Shown here one piece after another: positions 1 to 6,896 of a DNA stretch of 19,334 nucleotides (its first letter is position 1; each line of letters starts with the position of its first letter). Position numbers and translations under genes: made by a program. The notes beneath the pieces were generated by a model, which was given only the letters and a program-made list of their open reading frames with translations, was not told the origin of the DNA and ran no database searches. This stretch comes from JAJZQD01 sp021847735 (lineage in GTDB: Bacteria; Bacillota; Thermincolia; Thermincolales; UBA2595), in contig DAHVYW010000031.1 of NCBI GenBank assembly GCA_027324025.1, positions 1-19,334 of the forward strand, read 5' to 3'.

Positions 1-80
1 GGAGCCGGTAACAAGCTGAATTGTTGCCGTCCTGTAGGAACATATCTGCCACTCACGGTGCTTTCACGACTAAATAGAAA

Positions 81-119
81 GCTGCCCCATTTGCTTATGG
101 GACAGCCCCATTTTTTTTT
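81..119 (+). terminator. Rho-independent terminator of an upstream gene outside the window
   Basis: GCTGCCCCAT (81-90) pairs with ATGGGACAGC (97-106) with one mismatch across a 6-nt loop, and nine T residues follow at 111-119. This is the form of an intrinsic terminator reading rightward. No credible coding end is visible in bases 1-80, so the transcript it ends presumably begins left of the window. The frame open from base 1 runs through the hairpin and is not convincing as a gene. Confidence 0.6.
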
Positions 120-123
120 GTAC

Positions 124-233
124 GGCTGTTTATAAACTTCGTCTAACGGCGTCAACGAAACCGCCGGGACTTCGACGTACAACCTGCAGTACGTCGAAGT
201 CCCGGCGGTTTCGTTTCCTTGTAATAAACAGCC
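124..233. repeat. Nested inverted repeat (27-bp perfect stem inside a 10-bp outer stem)
   Basis: Bases 154-180 and 189-215 are exact reverse complements over 27 bp, separated by an 8-nt loop (181-188). An outer pair, GGCTGTTTAT (124-133) and ATAAACAGCC (224-233), closes the structure, with unpaired flanks of 20 nt on the left and 8 nt on the right. No long T run follows, so it is not a textbook terminator. It lies between two other hairpins in a gene-free 375-base stretch. It could be a small non-autonomous repeat (MITE/REP-like), a structured RNA or a cruciform-forming DNA site. No target-site duplication is apparent at its ends. Confidence 0.7.
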
Positions 234-242
234 TCTTCGGGC

Positions 243-254
243 AGCCACGTGGCT
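243..254. repeat. 12-bp perfect palindrome
   Basis: AGCCACGTGGCT is its own reverse complement. It lies in otherwise featureless intergenic DNA between the nested inverted repeat and the subtilase terminator. It may be chance or a dimeric protein site. I see nothing else definable between 255 and 328. Confidence 0.3.
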
Positions 255-328
255 CTAGCAAAGAACTGGCGCAACAGTATAGCCTAATTGGTGGGTAGGT
301 TGACGATACATCGGCGGGATAGTGCAGG

Positions 329-374
329 AAAGTAAGCGAGTGCGAATTTGAAAATTCGCACCCGCTTACTTTTT
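329..374. terminator. Terminator hairpin just downstream of the subtilase gene, possibly bidirectional
   Basis: Bases 329-349 and 352-372 form 21-nt arms with a single mismatch and essentially no loop. The arm ends lie within a few bases of the TAG stop of the minus-strand subtilase (376-378 on the plus strand). On the plus strand the stem is followed by a T run (371-375). On the minus strand the T run is short (CTTTCCT). It probably ends the subtilase mRNA and may also block readthrough from the left. Confidence 0.75.
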
Positions 375-375
375 T

Positions 376-3039
376 CTATTTAGGGTAAACGGCCTGCAGG
401 TTTAAATCCGACGCCCCTTTATAGGCTTTTACCTGGAGGTGGTACGTACCGGGATTTTCAACAGGGTACGAAATGGTTTCGGGGTCGCGGTACCAACCGG
501 AAGTCTCTTTGGAGATAAGATTCCAGTTGGCGTCATAAAGATATATGTCGAGGTCCGTCTGATTGGAGTTATCAAAGGAGATTACGGTGTTTACTGTACC
601 GGCCGACCCAACGGGAATATCGTAAAACCTGTTCTTATCGGTTACCGCATCTACATGGCTTTTCTGAGAGACAACTGCAGTTTTATCGGGAGACAATGGT
701 TGGTTTATTGACAGGGTATACGCTGCCCCGCCGGAATATGCATTTACTTTTATGCAGTACCTGCCTGTTTTGGTGGCGTAGAACGTCAGGGCCTCCGGGT
801 TGTCCTTGCCTGCCGAACGGCGCACCTGGTTCCAGGCCGGGTCAAAAAGGTAAAGGTCCAGGTCGGAGTCGTTCCACCACTTGAGATTTAGTTTAACCGT
901 CCCGGGCTGGGTGACATCGATATAATACAGTTTATACGTTGGAGAGTAAGACGAGTTGACATAACCGGTGTGGGTGATGTCCACTGTCTGGCCCGGGTTT
1001 GGGTTGGGATTCGGATTCGGGTTTGGACCGGGGTTAGGATTAGGATTCGGGTTAGGGTTATCGTTGCTCAGGGCGCCTGAGGTAACAAGGGAGTATCTTT
1101 GGGGCCCGTCCGGGATATTATAGCCTTTAACACTTATCTTGTAAGTTCCCGGGACGGGTGATTTGATAAGGACATTTTCCACATTGTTGAGGTGGTCAGC
1201 GCTGCTGTTGTAAGGAGCGCTGAAATCGTTGCCGTTGTAAACAGTCCCGTTCGGAGCCGTTACGGTGAGGTCCAGGTCGTTCACCAGCGCTTTGGAGGCC
1301 GCAGTGCTGCCTGGGTAGTCTGTCCACACCAGGGATGCTTTAAACGGAGTGGAAGATGAAGTCACGGTATAGGTGTAGTCTTTACTCTGACCGGTGGACA
1401 GAGGTGTTGATTCATTATCAAACTTAAAGCTGTTGGGTGCGGCAGGGAACAGGCTGGTGAGGTTAGTCCGGCCCCACCCTTGGTCCCGGCTTGGATATCC
1501 GTAGCCCATATCCTGTGCTCCGTTAATCAGTGTGGCCTTAAGGAGGGAGGGCTTGGGGGTAACCCCCAGCTTATCCATATAGTACTCGCGGAGTAAGGTC
1601 ACAGCTCCGGCGGTAATAGGAGTAGCCATACTCGTCCCGCTCATATAGGTGTAAGAATTGTTGTAGGGACCATTGCCCTGTGCCATGCTGGATTTGGTAG
1701 AAAGTACGTTGGTGCCGGGGGAAACAATGTCAGGCTTGAGCCTCCCGTCGGAGGTGTTGCCCCGGCTGCTGAAAAATGCCACCTTGTTGATATCATCCGA
1801 CATGCTGCCCATATCCGGCCGGTTGTTTTCGGAAGCTCCTACGGTGATAACGTTTTTGGCCGTTGACGGGCTGGAAATTGTATTGTAATCGGGCTGGCCG
1901 TCATTGTTGCGGTCACCGTCGTTTCCGGCCGCAAAAACGATGGACATGTCATTGTTATTCCACATAAACTTGTCCACAGACTGGGCGGTATAGTCATAGA
2001 CATTCTGGCTGGAGCCCCAACTGTCCGAGTGGACCCGGGCCCCGGCGTTATAGGCCTGGGTAAAAAGTTCGCCCAGGTCTGCGGGGATATTCATCCCGCC
2101 GCCGGGACTTGCAACTGCCTGGAAGACCAGTTGGGCCTTGGGAGCCATCCCCCTTACCTGGCCGTTAGACATTGTGCCGTTACCGAGAACTGAGCCGGCC
2201 ACATGAGTACCGTGGCCTTCGGTATCACTGGCATCACTGCCGTTTACCGAATAGATGGCCTTAATCCTGCCCTGGAAGTCTTTATGCATGGAAGAGTCGT
2301 TTTTCCCGGTGTCCAGGCCGGTATCTGCTATTCCAACGACCTGTCCCTGACCCTGCAGGTTGTTATTCCAGGCCACCGGCGCACCAATGATGCTGGCAGC
2401 TTTTTCGTTAAATATTTTGAACTGAGGCACTTTTTCTATATAAACAATATTGTTGTCATTAGCCAATTCGCTAATTTTATCACCCGGCACTTCTGCCATT
2501 ACGGCCTGGTTTTGCATGTCCAGGACTGTACCGTTTAATGCCCTTACCGTTTTGGCAACATTACTGCCATTTGGGTTGAAAAGGGTTATTTTGACCCTGC
2601 TTTTCCCGTTTTTGTCAGGTGTGACACCCTTGTCAAGTTTATAATCAGGCTTATATAGGGCAACTGATGTCACAAAATCCAGCTGAGCCACAGCTTCTTT
2701 GGCCTGTGGGCCCATTTGGGCAAGGAAGGCAAAGTCCGGGATGTAGTCACCCAAGATTGCGCCACTATTTTGCAAATCCGTTTTCCAGGAATCTCTCACA
2801 GGTCCGTTAAGCTGAATCACATACAAGCCACCAGAGCCGGCATCGGCCAAACCTGTAATTTTCTTCAGGCTGTCCGTTATGCCTTGGGAAGAAAATCCTT
2901 CAGGCAGGATTTTACCCGATTTAAGGTAGACACTGCTGACAACCGGCAGGGAGCCGGTGTTTGTGCGGGCCGGGGCGACGGGAACCATAGTGAAGAGCAT
3001 AATACTTGCGAGAACTATTGACGTAATTTGTTTCCGCAT
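376..3039 (-). CDS. Secreted subtilisin-like serine protease (S8, KP-43-like) with C-terminal PPC-like domains
   Basis: An 887-residue exported protease. Residues 1-25 form a signal peptide (basic MRKQ, then a hydrophobic stretch, then a likely cut near VAPA/R). Residues about 30-210 look like an inhibitory propeptide. The catalytic S8 domain spans about 215-530: Asp239 (GIADTGLD), His276 (GHGTHVAG), oxyanion-hole Asn373 (AAGNDGD) and Ser470 (SGTSMATP). Residues about 535-655 match the jelly-roll domain of KP-43-type alkaline proteases (ALVNDLDLTVTAPNG, NNVENV). An Asn-Pro-rich linker (660-684) leads to two PPC-like beta domains at about 690-780 and 795-887, each with a DLDLYL/DLDIYL strand. 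Such domains usually aid secretion or substrate binding. The ATG start is preceded by a G-rich Shine-Dalgarno region 11-12 nt upstream. The gene is monocistronic, with its own promoter and terminator. The family and active site are clear; the natural substrate is unknown. Confidence 0.95.
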   Translation of the reverse strand: MRKQITSIVLASIMLFTMVPVAPARTNTGSLPVVSSVYLKSGKILPEGFSSQGITDSLKKITGLADAGSGGLYVIQLNGPVRDSWKTDLQNSGAILGDYIPDFAFLAQMGPQAKEAVAQLDFVTSVALYKPDYKLDKGVTPDKNGKSRVKITLFNPNGSNVAKTVRALNGTVLDMQNQAVMAEVPGDKISELANDNNIVYIEKVPQFKIFNEKAASIIGAPVAWNNNLQGQGQVVGIADTGLDTGKNDSSMHKDFQGRIKAIYSVNGSDASDTEGHGTHVAGSVLGNGTMSNGQVRGMAPKAQLVFQAVASPGGGMNIPADLGELFTQAYNAGARVHSDSWGSSQNVYDYTAQSVDKFMWNNNDMSIVFAAGNDGDRNNDGQPDYNTISSPSTAKNVITVGASENNRPDMGSMSDDINKVAFFSSRGNTSDGRLKPDIVSPGTNVLSTKSSMAQGNGPYNNSYTYMSGTSMATPITAGAVTLLREYYMDKLGVTPKPSLLKATLINGAQDMGYGYPSRDQGWGRTNLTSLFPAAPNSFKFDNESTPLSTGQSKDYTYTVTSSSTPFKASLVWTDYPGSTAASKALVNDLDLTVTAPNGTVYNGNDFSAPYNSSADHLNNVENVLIKSPVPGTYKISVKGYNIPDGPQRYSLVTSGALSNDNPNPNPNPNPGPNPNPNPNPNPGQTVDITHTGYVNSSYSPTYKLYYIDVTQPGTVKLNLKWWNDSDLDLYLFDPAWNQVRRSAGKDNPEALTFYATKTGRYCIKVNAYSGGAAYTLSINQPLSPDKTAVVSQKSHVDAVTDKNRFYDIPVGSAGTVNTVISFDNSNQTDLDIYLYDANWNLISKETSGWYRDPETISYPVENPGTYHLQVKAYKGASDLNLQAVYPK
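988..1062 (-). repeat. Low-complexity Asn-Pro repeat encoding the subtilase linker
   Basis: About 75 bases of near-tandem 6-nt units encode alternating Asn-Pro with two Gly interruptions (residues about 660-684). The codons vary (AAC/AAT, CCC/CCT/CCG), but the unit is repetitive enough for slipped-strand length changes in multiples of 6 bases, which would lengthen or shorten the linker without a frameshift. Confidence 0.8.
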
Positions 3040-3071
3040 GAAAAATATGACCCCCCCGTTATAATATGGGA

Positions 3072-3090
3072 ATTTCTATATATTAGAAAT
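3072..3090. promoter_or_regulatory. Palindrome in the subtilase 5' untranslated region, possible operator
   Basis: ATTTCTA (3072-3078) and TAGAAAT (3084-3090) are reverse complements around a 5-bp AT centre. The site lies a few bases downstream of the inferred subtilase transcription start and upstream of its ribosome binding site. That position suits a repressor operator. It is AT-rich, so chance occurrence is possible. Confidence 0.35.
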
Positions 3091-3101
3091 ACCTGCTTAT
3101 A

Positions 3102-3130
3102 ACCTTAAAACATTTGAAATAGAGAGTCAA
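3102..3130 (-). promoter_or_regulatory. Sigma-A-type promoter for the subtilase
   Basis: Read on the minus strand: TTGACT (3130-3125), a 17-bp spacer, then TAAGGT (3107-3102). The -35 element is near consensus; the -10 keeps the three most conserved bases. The transcript would start near 3095 and have a leader of about 55 nt. Confidence 0.5.
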
Positions 3131-3271
3131 CGGACAATTTATGCCATGATTAGAAGGATTTTTGCAGCCTCTGTCAAAAGTGAAGTTAAGAGTATTTGCG
3201 ATACATTTTAGCAACGGGGGATTAGGTTTATTTAAAAATATTATGGGTAAATTATTACTGATTTTGCGGGG
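3131..3271. other. Divergent intergenic region upstream of the DUF5665 gene
   Basis: This must carry the promoter for the rightward DUF5665 gene, but I see no clear sigma-A pair. Candidate -35-like TTGCAG and TTGCGA elements lack a well-spaced -10. GATACATTTT (about 3200) loosely resembles a sporulation sigma-E -10, which is only suggestive. No ORF or stable hairpin is seen. Confidence 0.3.
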
Positions 3272-3586
3272 GTGGTAAGGCTGGGTGAGAAGGACCGTCA
3301 GGAAGACTTAGGTTACCTTAAACACAAAATTGAGCAGTTGGGAATGGCTATGGAAAAAATGAAGCTTGCGGAATATGTTGAACTCCTCAACCGCCCTGCC
3401 AGACTTTTTTATATAAACTTCCTTGCCGGGCTAGCCCGTGGGCTGGGAATGGCTGTCGGCTTCACGATTCTGGGGGCTCTGCTGATTTATTCCCTTAGGC
3501 AGCTGCAGGTACTGAACCTTCCGGTAATTGGCGGACTGATTGCTGAAATAGTAAGGATTGTGCAGACCAATTTGAGAGTCAGATAA
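3272..3586 (+). CDS. DUF5665-family small membrane protein
   Basis: 104 residues. The N-terminal half (about 8-40) is charged and helical (LKHKIEQLGMAMEKMKLAEY). It is followed by NRPARLFYINFLAGLARGLG and a hydrophobic segment at about 52-75 (GMAVGFTILGALLIYSL), then a second, weaker apolar stretch ending near NLPVIGGLIAEIVRIVQ. This layout (EYVELLNRP, then ARGLGMAVGFTILGALLIY) is what I recall of the DUF5665 family, common in Clostridia and of unknown function. GTG at 3272 is the only good in-frame start after the stop at 3248, but its ribosome binding site (a G run directly abutting the start) is poor. An internal ATG near 3344 would give a shorter protein. The gene is 30 bases upstream of the nitroreductase and probably co-transcribed with it. 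Confidence 0.8.
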   Translation: MVRLGEKDRQEDLGYLKHKIEQLGMAMEKMKLAEYVELLNRPARLFYINFLAGLARGLGMAVGFTILGALLIYSLRQLQVLNLPVIGGLIAEIVRIVQTNLRVR

Positions 3587-3616
3587 ACTGCAAAAATTGA
3601 AAACAGGAGGGAAACT

Positions 3617-4141
3617 ATGACCAAAGATGTTATTGCCGCCATACTGGAAAGGCGAAGCATTAGGAGATTTAAAGCCGAAACGATTCCAAAAGCTACTATC
3701 GGCAGAATTATTGATGCCGCCAGGTGGGCTCCCAGCGCAGGGAACTTACAGCCATGGCAGTTCTATGTGATTTACAAAGAACATAAGAAACAGGAGCTGG
3801 CTTCGGCTGCCTCAAACCAGAAATTTATCAATGAAGCCCCGGTGGTCATTGTTGTCTGCGCACAACCTGACATCTCAGGTGCACGTTACAGGGAAAGGGG
3901 CCGTAACCTGTATGCTATCCAAGAGACCGCCGCCGCCGTGCAGAACATACTCTTAGCTGCTTACGGGTACGGACTGGGAACGTGTTGGGTAGGAGCCTTT
4001 GATGAAACCCTGGTTATGGAAACCCTGGGCCTGCCCCGTGGAGTTTTACCGGTAGCCATAGTTCCCATCGGTTACGCTGCCGAGGAAAACCACCCGCCGG
4101 CGCGCCGACCCGTCGAAGAAATAGTTCATGTAATAGACTGA
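3617..4141 (+). CDS. Nitroreductase family protein (FMN-dependent)
   Basis: 174 residues, the size of a minimal nitroreductase-fold flavoprotein that transfers electrons from NAD(P)H through FMN. Visible family marks are the N-terminal RRSIRRF (12-18), which contacts FMN phosphate, WAPSAGNLQPWQF (37-49), APVVIVVCA (74-82), the GLGTCWVGAFD loop (119-129) and the closing PIGY (150-153). The start ATG has an AGGAGGG site 6 bases upstream. There are 34 bases to the next gene, in the same direction. The substrate cannot be predicted; members act on nitroaromatics, quinones, flavins or other compounds. No ferredoxin domain is attached. Confidence 0.93.
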   Translation: MTKDVIAAILERRSIRRFKAETIPKATIGRIIDAARWAPSAGNLQPWQFYVIYKEHKKQELASAASNQKFINEAPVVIVVCAQPDISGARYRERGRNLYAIQETAAAVQNILLAAYGYGLGTCWVGAFDETLVMETLGLPRGVLPVAIVPIGYAAEENHPPARRPVEEIVHVID

Positions 4142-4175
4142 TTAAAAATATTAAATCGTCAGGAGGCAGCAGTAA

Positions 4176-4916
4176 ATGGACAAGGAATCGCAGGACAAAT
4201 TCAGGCAGAAGCTGTTACAGGAAAAAAGTGACTTAGAGAATCTAATCGCCGCTTTTGAGAAAGGGCAGTTGGAGATATCAACTCAGGATTCTATCAGTGA
4301 ACTTTCAATGTATGACAACCACCCCGCAGACCTTGGAACAGAAACCTTTGAACGGAGTAAAGATTTTGCCCTCAGGGAAAGCTCGGAAATTCAACTGGAA
4401 AAGGTACAGGACGCCCTCAACCATATTGAAAACGGCACCTACGGCAGGTGTGATAAATGCGGAAAAGATATTCCGATGGGTAGGTTAGAGGCTTTGCCTT
4501 CCACAACAATGTGTAAAAAGTGTAAAGAAGAGGGGGAAAAGCTGCCGGACCGGCATTCCCGGCCGATTGAAGAAGATGTTATCTCTCCACCCTTCGGTGG
4601 CTTTATGCATGACGACTCAGAATTTGAACTGGGTGACGCTGAAGACGAAAACGAGTTTGACGGTGAGGATTCCTGGCAGGCCGTAGCCAGGTATGGAACA
4701 TCTGAAACACCACAGGATATCAGCGTTCACGGTATTAATGATTACAACCACATGTACCTTGACGCTGACGAAAATGACGGAACGGTTGAAAAGGTTGAAG
4801 AGATTCCCTATGAAAAAAACCTCGACGGCATGATTTATCAGGATTTTGACGGGGAGGATGACGAAACCATCCACAGCCGGGAAAAAAAGGGGGTCCAGAA
4901 GAACAGCCACCTGTAG
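4176..4916 (+). CDS. TraR/DksA-type zinc-finger protein, YteA family
   Basis: 246 residues. An N-terminal helical region (about 1-85, rich in Lys/Glu/Gln and coiled-coil-like) precedes a C4 zinc finger with Cys92, Cys95, Cys113 and Cys116 (RCDKCGKDIPMGRLEALPST then CKKC). This finger is the DksA/TraR hallmark. After the finger comes RPIEEDVISPPFGG (129-142), typical of the YteA group found in endospore formers. The C-terminal 100 residues are very acidic and probably flexible. DksA proteins bind RNA polymerase through the secondary channel; for YteA-type proteins the role is not settled, and a sporulation link is only by association. AGGAGG lies 10 bases before ATG. The protein probably forms a unit with the two preceding genes. 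Confidence 0.9.
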   Translation: MDKESQDKFRQKLLQEKSDLENLIAAFEKGQLEISTQDSISELSMYDNHPADLGTETFERSKDFALRESSEIQLEKVQDALNHIENGTYGRCDKCGKDIPMGRLEALPSTTMCKKCKEEGEKLPDRHSRPIEEDVISPPFGGFMHDDSEFELGDAEDENEFDGEDSWQAVARYGTSETPQDISVHGINDYNHMYLDADENDGTVEKVEEIPYEKNLDGMIYQDFDGEDDETIHSREKKGVQKNSHL

Positions 4917-4960
4917 TAATCAAGGTGGTCAGCCTCATTCGGTTTATGCAAAATAAGCAG

Positions 4961-5085
4961 GGAAAAGGCTGGTGTATTCCTGCGAGCGAGCAACAACTCA
5001 GCCGACAAACCGCTCCCGCTCCGCGGGTCTCGGGCCGGCTGACGTCAGCCTCGCTCCGGAACACACCTGCCTTTTCCTTTTTCGC
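4961..5085 (+). terminator. Long GC-rich inverted repeat, probable terminator of the yteA-like transcript
   Basis: Left arm 4961-4990 (begins GGAAAAGGCTGGTGT, ends GAGCGAG) pairs with right arm 5050-5077 (begins CTCGCTC, ends GCCTTTTCC) with few mismatches. The right arm runs into CCTTTTCCTTTTT (5071-5082), a pyrimidine tract that suits termination. The interior can fold again: TCAGCCG (4998-5004) with CGGCTGA (5036-5042), and CCGC (5010-5013) with GCGG (5023-5026). A 14-bp perfect palindrome (5037-5050) lies within. It is much larger than a usual terminator, so it could also be a mobile repeat or structured RNA that serves as one. Confidence 0.5.
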
Positions 5086-5115
5086 CTAAAGCCAAAGAAG
5101 CTGTCTTCTGTAAAC

Positions 5116-5144
5116 TTGAATACCAAGTTGCGTTATGTTAAAAT
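5116..5144 (+). promoter_or_regulatory. Sigma-A-type promoter for lspA-rluD
   Basis: TTGAAT (5116-5121), a 17-bp spacer, TAAAAT (5139-5144). Transcription would start near 5151, about 30 bases before the lspA start. It lies directly downstream of the terminator-like inverted repeat, which fits a new transcription unit. Confidence 0.6.
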
Positions 5145-5180
5145 TAAACAGCGACGGAACTGGAACGGAGGGATTCAGCC

Positions 5181-5666
5181 TTGAAACTGGTTTTTCTGGC
5201 AGCTGGGTTACTTGCCCTTGACCAATGGTCAAAGTGGCTGGTAATGACAAAGATGGTTGAAGGTGAGTCCATACCGTTGGTTGACAGCGTGTTTTTCCTA
5301 ACATATGTCAGGAATCCCGGGGCGGCTTTCGGGATGCTTCCTTATAAGACGGCATTCTTTGTGGCGGTTACCCTTGCCGTCCTGGTGGGTATAGTCCTGT
5401 TTTTACGGCGAATGCCCGAGGGAAAAGTATTGTTAAAGACCGGCCTGGCTTTACAGGTCGGTGGCGCTGTTGGCAATCTCATAGATCGCATAAGGTTCGG
5501 GCATGTCATAGATTTCTTCGATTTCCGGGTATGGCCGGTTTTTAATGTGGCTGATATAGGCATAGTAATAGGGGTTGGCATACTGTTTATTGAACTGCTC
5601 AGAAGTGACCGGCCGCGAGAAGAACCGGAAGACCCAGGCGGACAGGAAACGCCGTCGGAGAACTAA
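5181..5666 (+). CDS. lspA: Lipoprotein signal peptidase (signal peptidase II)
   Basis: 161 residues, the normal length. LspA is a membrane aspartyl protease that cuts signal peptides from diacylglyceryl-modified prolipoproteins. It shows the expected four hydrophobic segments (about 1-15, 55-76, 85-100, 123-141), the LDQWSKW motif (13-19), NPGAAFGM (45-52) and the catalytic aspartates in VIDFF (Asp111) and FNVAD (Asp125). The start is TTG at 5181, supported by GGAGGG about 8 bases upstream and by the family N-terminus. The last 20 residues are a polar acidic tail. It is 13 bases from rluD, a pairing common in Firmicutes. Confidence 0.97.
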   Translation: MKLVFLAAGLLALDQWSKWLVMTKMVEGESIPLVDSVFFLTYVRNPGAAFGMLPYKTAFFVAVTLAVLVGIVLFLRRMPEGKVLLKTGLALQVGGAVGNLIDRIRFGHVIDFFDFRVWPVFNVADIGIVIGVGILFIELLRSDRPREEPEDPGGQETPSEN

Positions 5667-5679
5667 GGTGGGCTAAAAG

Positions 5680-6597
5680 ATGGAAAAAAACTTGGAACAC
5701 ACTGTTACGGTGGATGAGGCCGGGACCCGCCTGGATGTTCTCATCGGCCAACTGGACAATGAATTTACCCGCTCAAGGGCACAGAAACTGATTGCCGAGG
5801 ATGGAGTAACAATTAACGGCGGCTCCTCGAAATCCAATTACAGGGTTCGGGCAGGTGACCTGATTTTAGTCAGGGTCATGGCGCCCGAGAACCTGGAAGT
5901 TGCTGCTGAGAGAATTCCCCTTGACATCCGTTTTGAAGACAGAGACCTTCTGGTAATCAATAAGCCCCAGGGAATGGTGGTGCACCCGGCGGCGGGCAAC
6001 TATTCCGGCACTTTAGTCAATGCGCTGCTTGACCACTGTAAAGACCTGTCTGGAATTAACGGGGTTATCAGGCCGGGAATTGTCCACCGCATAGACAAGG
6101 ATACTTCAGGTTTACTGTTGGTTGCCAAGAACGACAGGTCCCATCTAAGCCTGGCCAAACAGATTAAGGAACATACTGTACTGCGTCAATATATGGCCCT
6201 TGTGCATGGAGATATTACTGAACCGAGAGGGGTAGTTGACGCCCCTGTCGGCAGGGACCCCCGGAACCGGAAAAAGATGGCGGTAATTACGCGAAATTCT
6301 AAACCGGCGATTACGAGGTACACTGTTTTAGAAAGGTTCGGGGATTATACTTTTGTTGAATGTACCCTGGAAACCGGTCGAACCCATCAGATAAGAGTAC
6401 ACCTGGCCTACCTGGGACATCCCGTGGCAGGGGATCCGGTTTATGGTCCCAGGAAAAACCTTCTTGGCTTGACCGGCCAGGCGCTGCATGCCTTTTCCCT
6501 GGGGTTTAGGCACCCGTCAACAGACGAATATATGGAATTTAAAGCAGATTTGCCGTCTTATTTCAAAGAATTGCTGGAAAACCTGAGAAACAAATAA
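5680..6597 (+). CDS. rluD: RluA/RluD-family 23S rRNA pseudouridine synthase
   Basis: 305 residues. An N-terminal S4 RNA-binding domain (about 14-70; RLDVLIGQ, RSRAQKLIAEDGVTING, KSNYRVRAGD) precedes the RluA catalytic domain (about 85-300). The catalytic motif is HRIDKDTSGLLLVAKN with Asp139; downstream are GRTHQIRVHLAYLGHPVAGDPVYG and LHAF. RluD in Escherichia coli modifies helix 69 of 23S rRNA; in Firmicutes the orthologue between lspA and pyrR is usually called RluD or YlyB, and exact target uridines are inferred. There is no clean ribosome binding site beyond AAGGTGGG before ATG. The gene is cotranscribed with lspA. Confidence 0.93.
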   Translation: MEKNLEHTVTVDEAGTRLDVLIGQLDNEFTRSRAQKLIAEDGVTINGGSSKSNYRVRAGDLILVRVMAPENLEVAAERIPLDIRFEDRDLLVINKPQGMVVHPAAGNYSGTLVNALLDHCKDLSGINGVIRPGIVHRIDKDTSGLLLVAKNDRSHLSLAKQIKEHTVLRQYMALVHGDITEPRGVVDAPVGRDPRNRKKMAVITRNSKPAITRYTVLERFGDYTFVECTLETGRTHQIRVHLAYLGHPVAGDPVYGPRKNLLGLTGQALHAFSLGFRHPSTDEYMEFKADLPSYFKELLENLRNK

Positions 6598-6601
6598 AAA
6601 T

Positions 6602-6625
6602 GGAGTAGCTGAGTCAGGCTACTCC
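6602..6625 (+). terminator. Hairpin after rluD, weak terminator candidate
   Basis: GGAGTAGC (6602-6609) and GCTACTCC (6618-6625) form a perfect 8-bp stem with an 8-nt loop just after the rluD stop. The downstream sequence is not a T run, so intrinsic termination would be inefficient, but no other terminator precedes the next promoter. Confidence 0.4.
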
Positions 6626-6751
6626 GTTCGTCGGGCAGAGACGTGGAAGCTTGTCTCCACCTTCAATTACATGATACGAAGGGACGGGAAGGTTTGGAGG
6701 GGTATCAACTGTTATTTAAGTCGATTTGTTGGAAAACATTGAGATAATGGG

Positions 6752-6781
6752 TTGAAATTGTAATGTTAAAGGGTTTATAAT
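6752..6781 (+). promoter_or_regulatory. Sigma-A-type promoter driving the c-di-GMP riboswitch transcript
   Basis: TTGAAA (6752-6757), an 18-bp spacer and a perfect TATAAT (6776-6781). The start site would lie near 6788, about 25 bases before the aptamer, so the riboswitch would be in its own short leader rather than in rluD readthrough RNA. Confidence 0.7.
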
Positions 6782-6811
6782 TGTTAGTAATAATATATCT
6801 TGCTAATCTAC

Positions 6812-6888
6812 AAAGGCAAATCCGACGAAAGCCGGAGGCGCAAAACCAAGGGTCTAAAGCGTGTAAATGCCATGACAGCCGGTTGCCA
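6812..6888 (+). promoter_or_regulatory. Cyclic-di-GMP class I (GEMM) riboswitch aptamer
   Basis: The sequence follows the GEMM-I pattern in order: AAAGGCAAA, a P2 stem capped by a GAAA tetraloop (CCGACGAAAGCCGG), GGCGCAAAACCAAGGGTCTAAAG, a second stem region, ATGCCATGACAGCC and the closing GGTTGCC, whose TTGCC can pair with GGCAA at the 5' end. The GAAA loop, the CGCAAA-xCCA segment and the GTCTAAAG-AUG-AGCC-GG tail are the family's signature. The binding of c-di-GMP is known for the family and inferred here. The second core position reads GCGCAAAACCA instead of the more usual GACGCAAAGCCA, a small deviation. Confidence 0.88.
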
Positions 6889-6896
6889 GAACAGTT

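Noticed and set aside
1..132. Open frame from base 1 as the end of an upstream gene
   Set aside because: It runs through the terminator hairpin and T run (encoding a Phe run) and has no recognisable protein pattern.
988..1062. CRISPR-like array
   Set aside because: The repeats are 6-base codon pairs without spacers inside a coding sequence; it is a protein linker.
4735..5184. Open frames within the GC-rich inverted repeat between the yteA-like gene and lspA
   Set aside because: Both strands are open only because of the palindromic GC-rich sequence; no ribosome binding site or family pattern supports them.
6626..6680. Extended stem-loop after rluD (TTCGT with ACGAA and smaller internal pairs)
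   Set aside because: The pairs are short and separated by long unpaired stretches; not distinguishable from chance.
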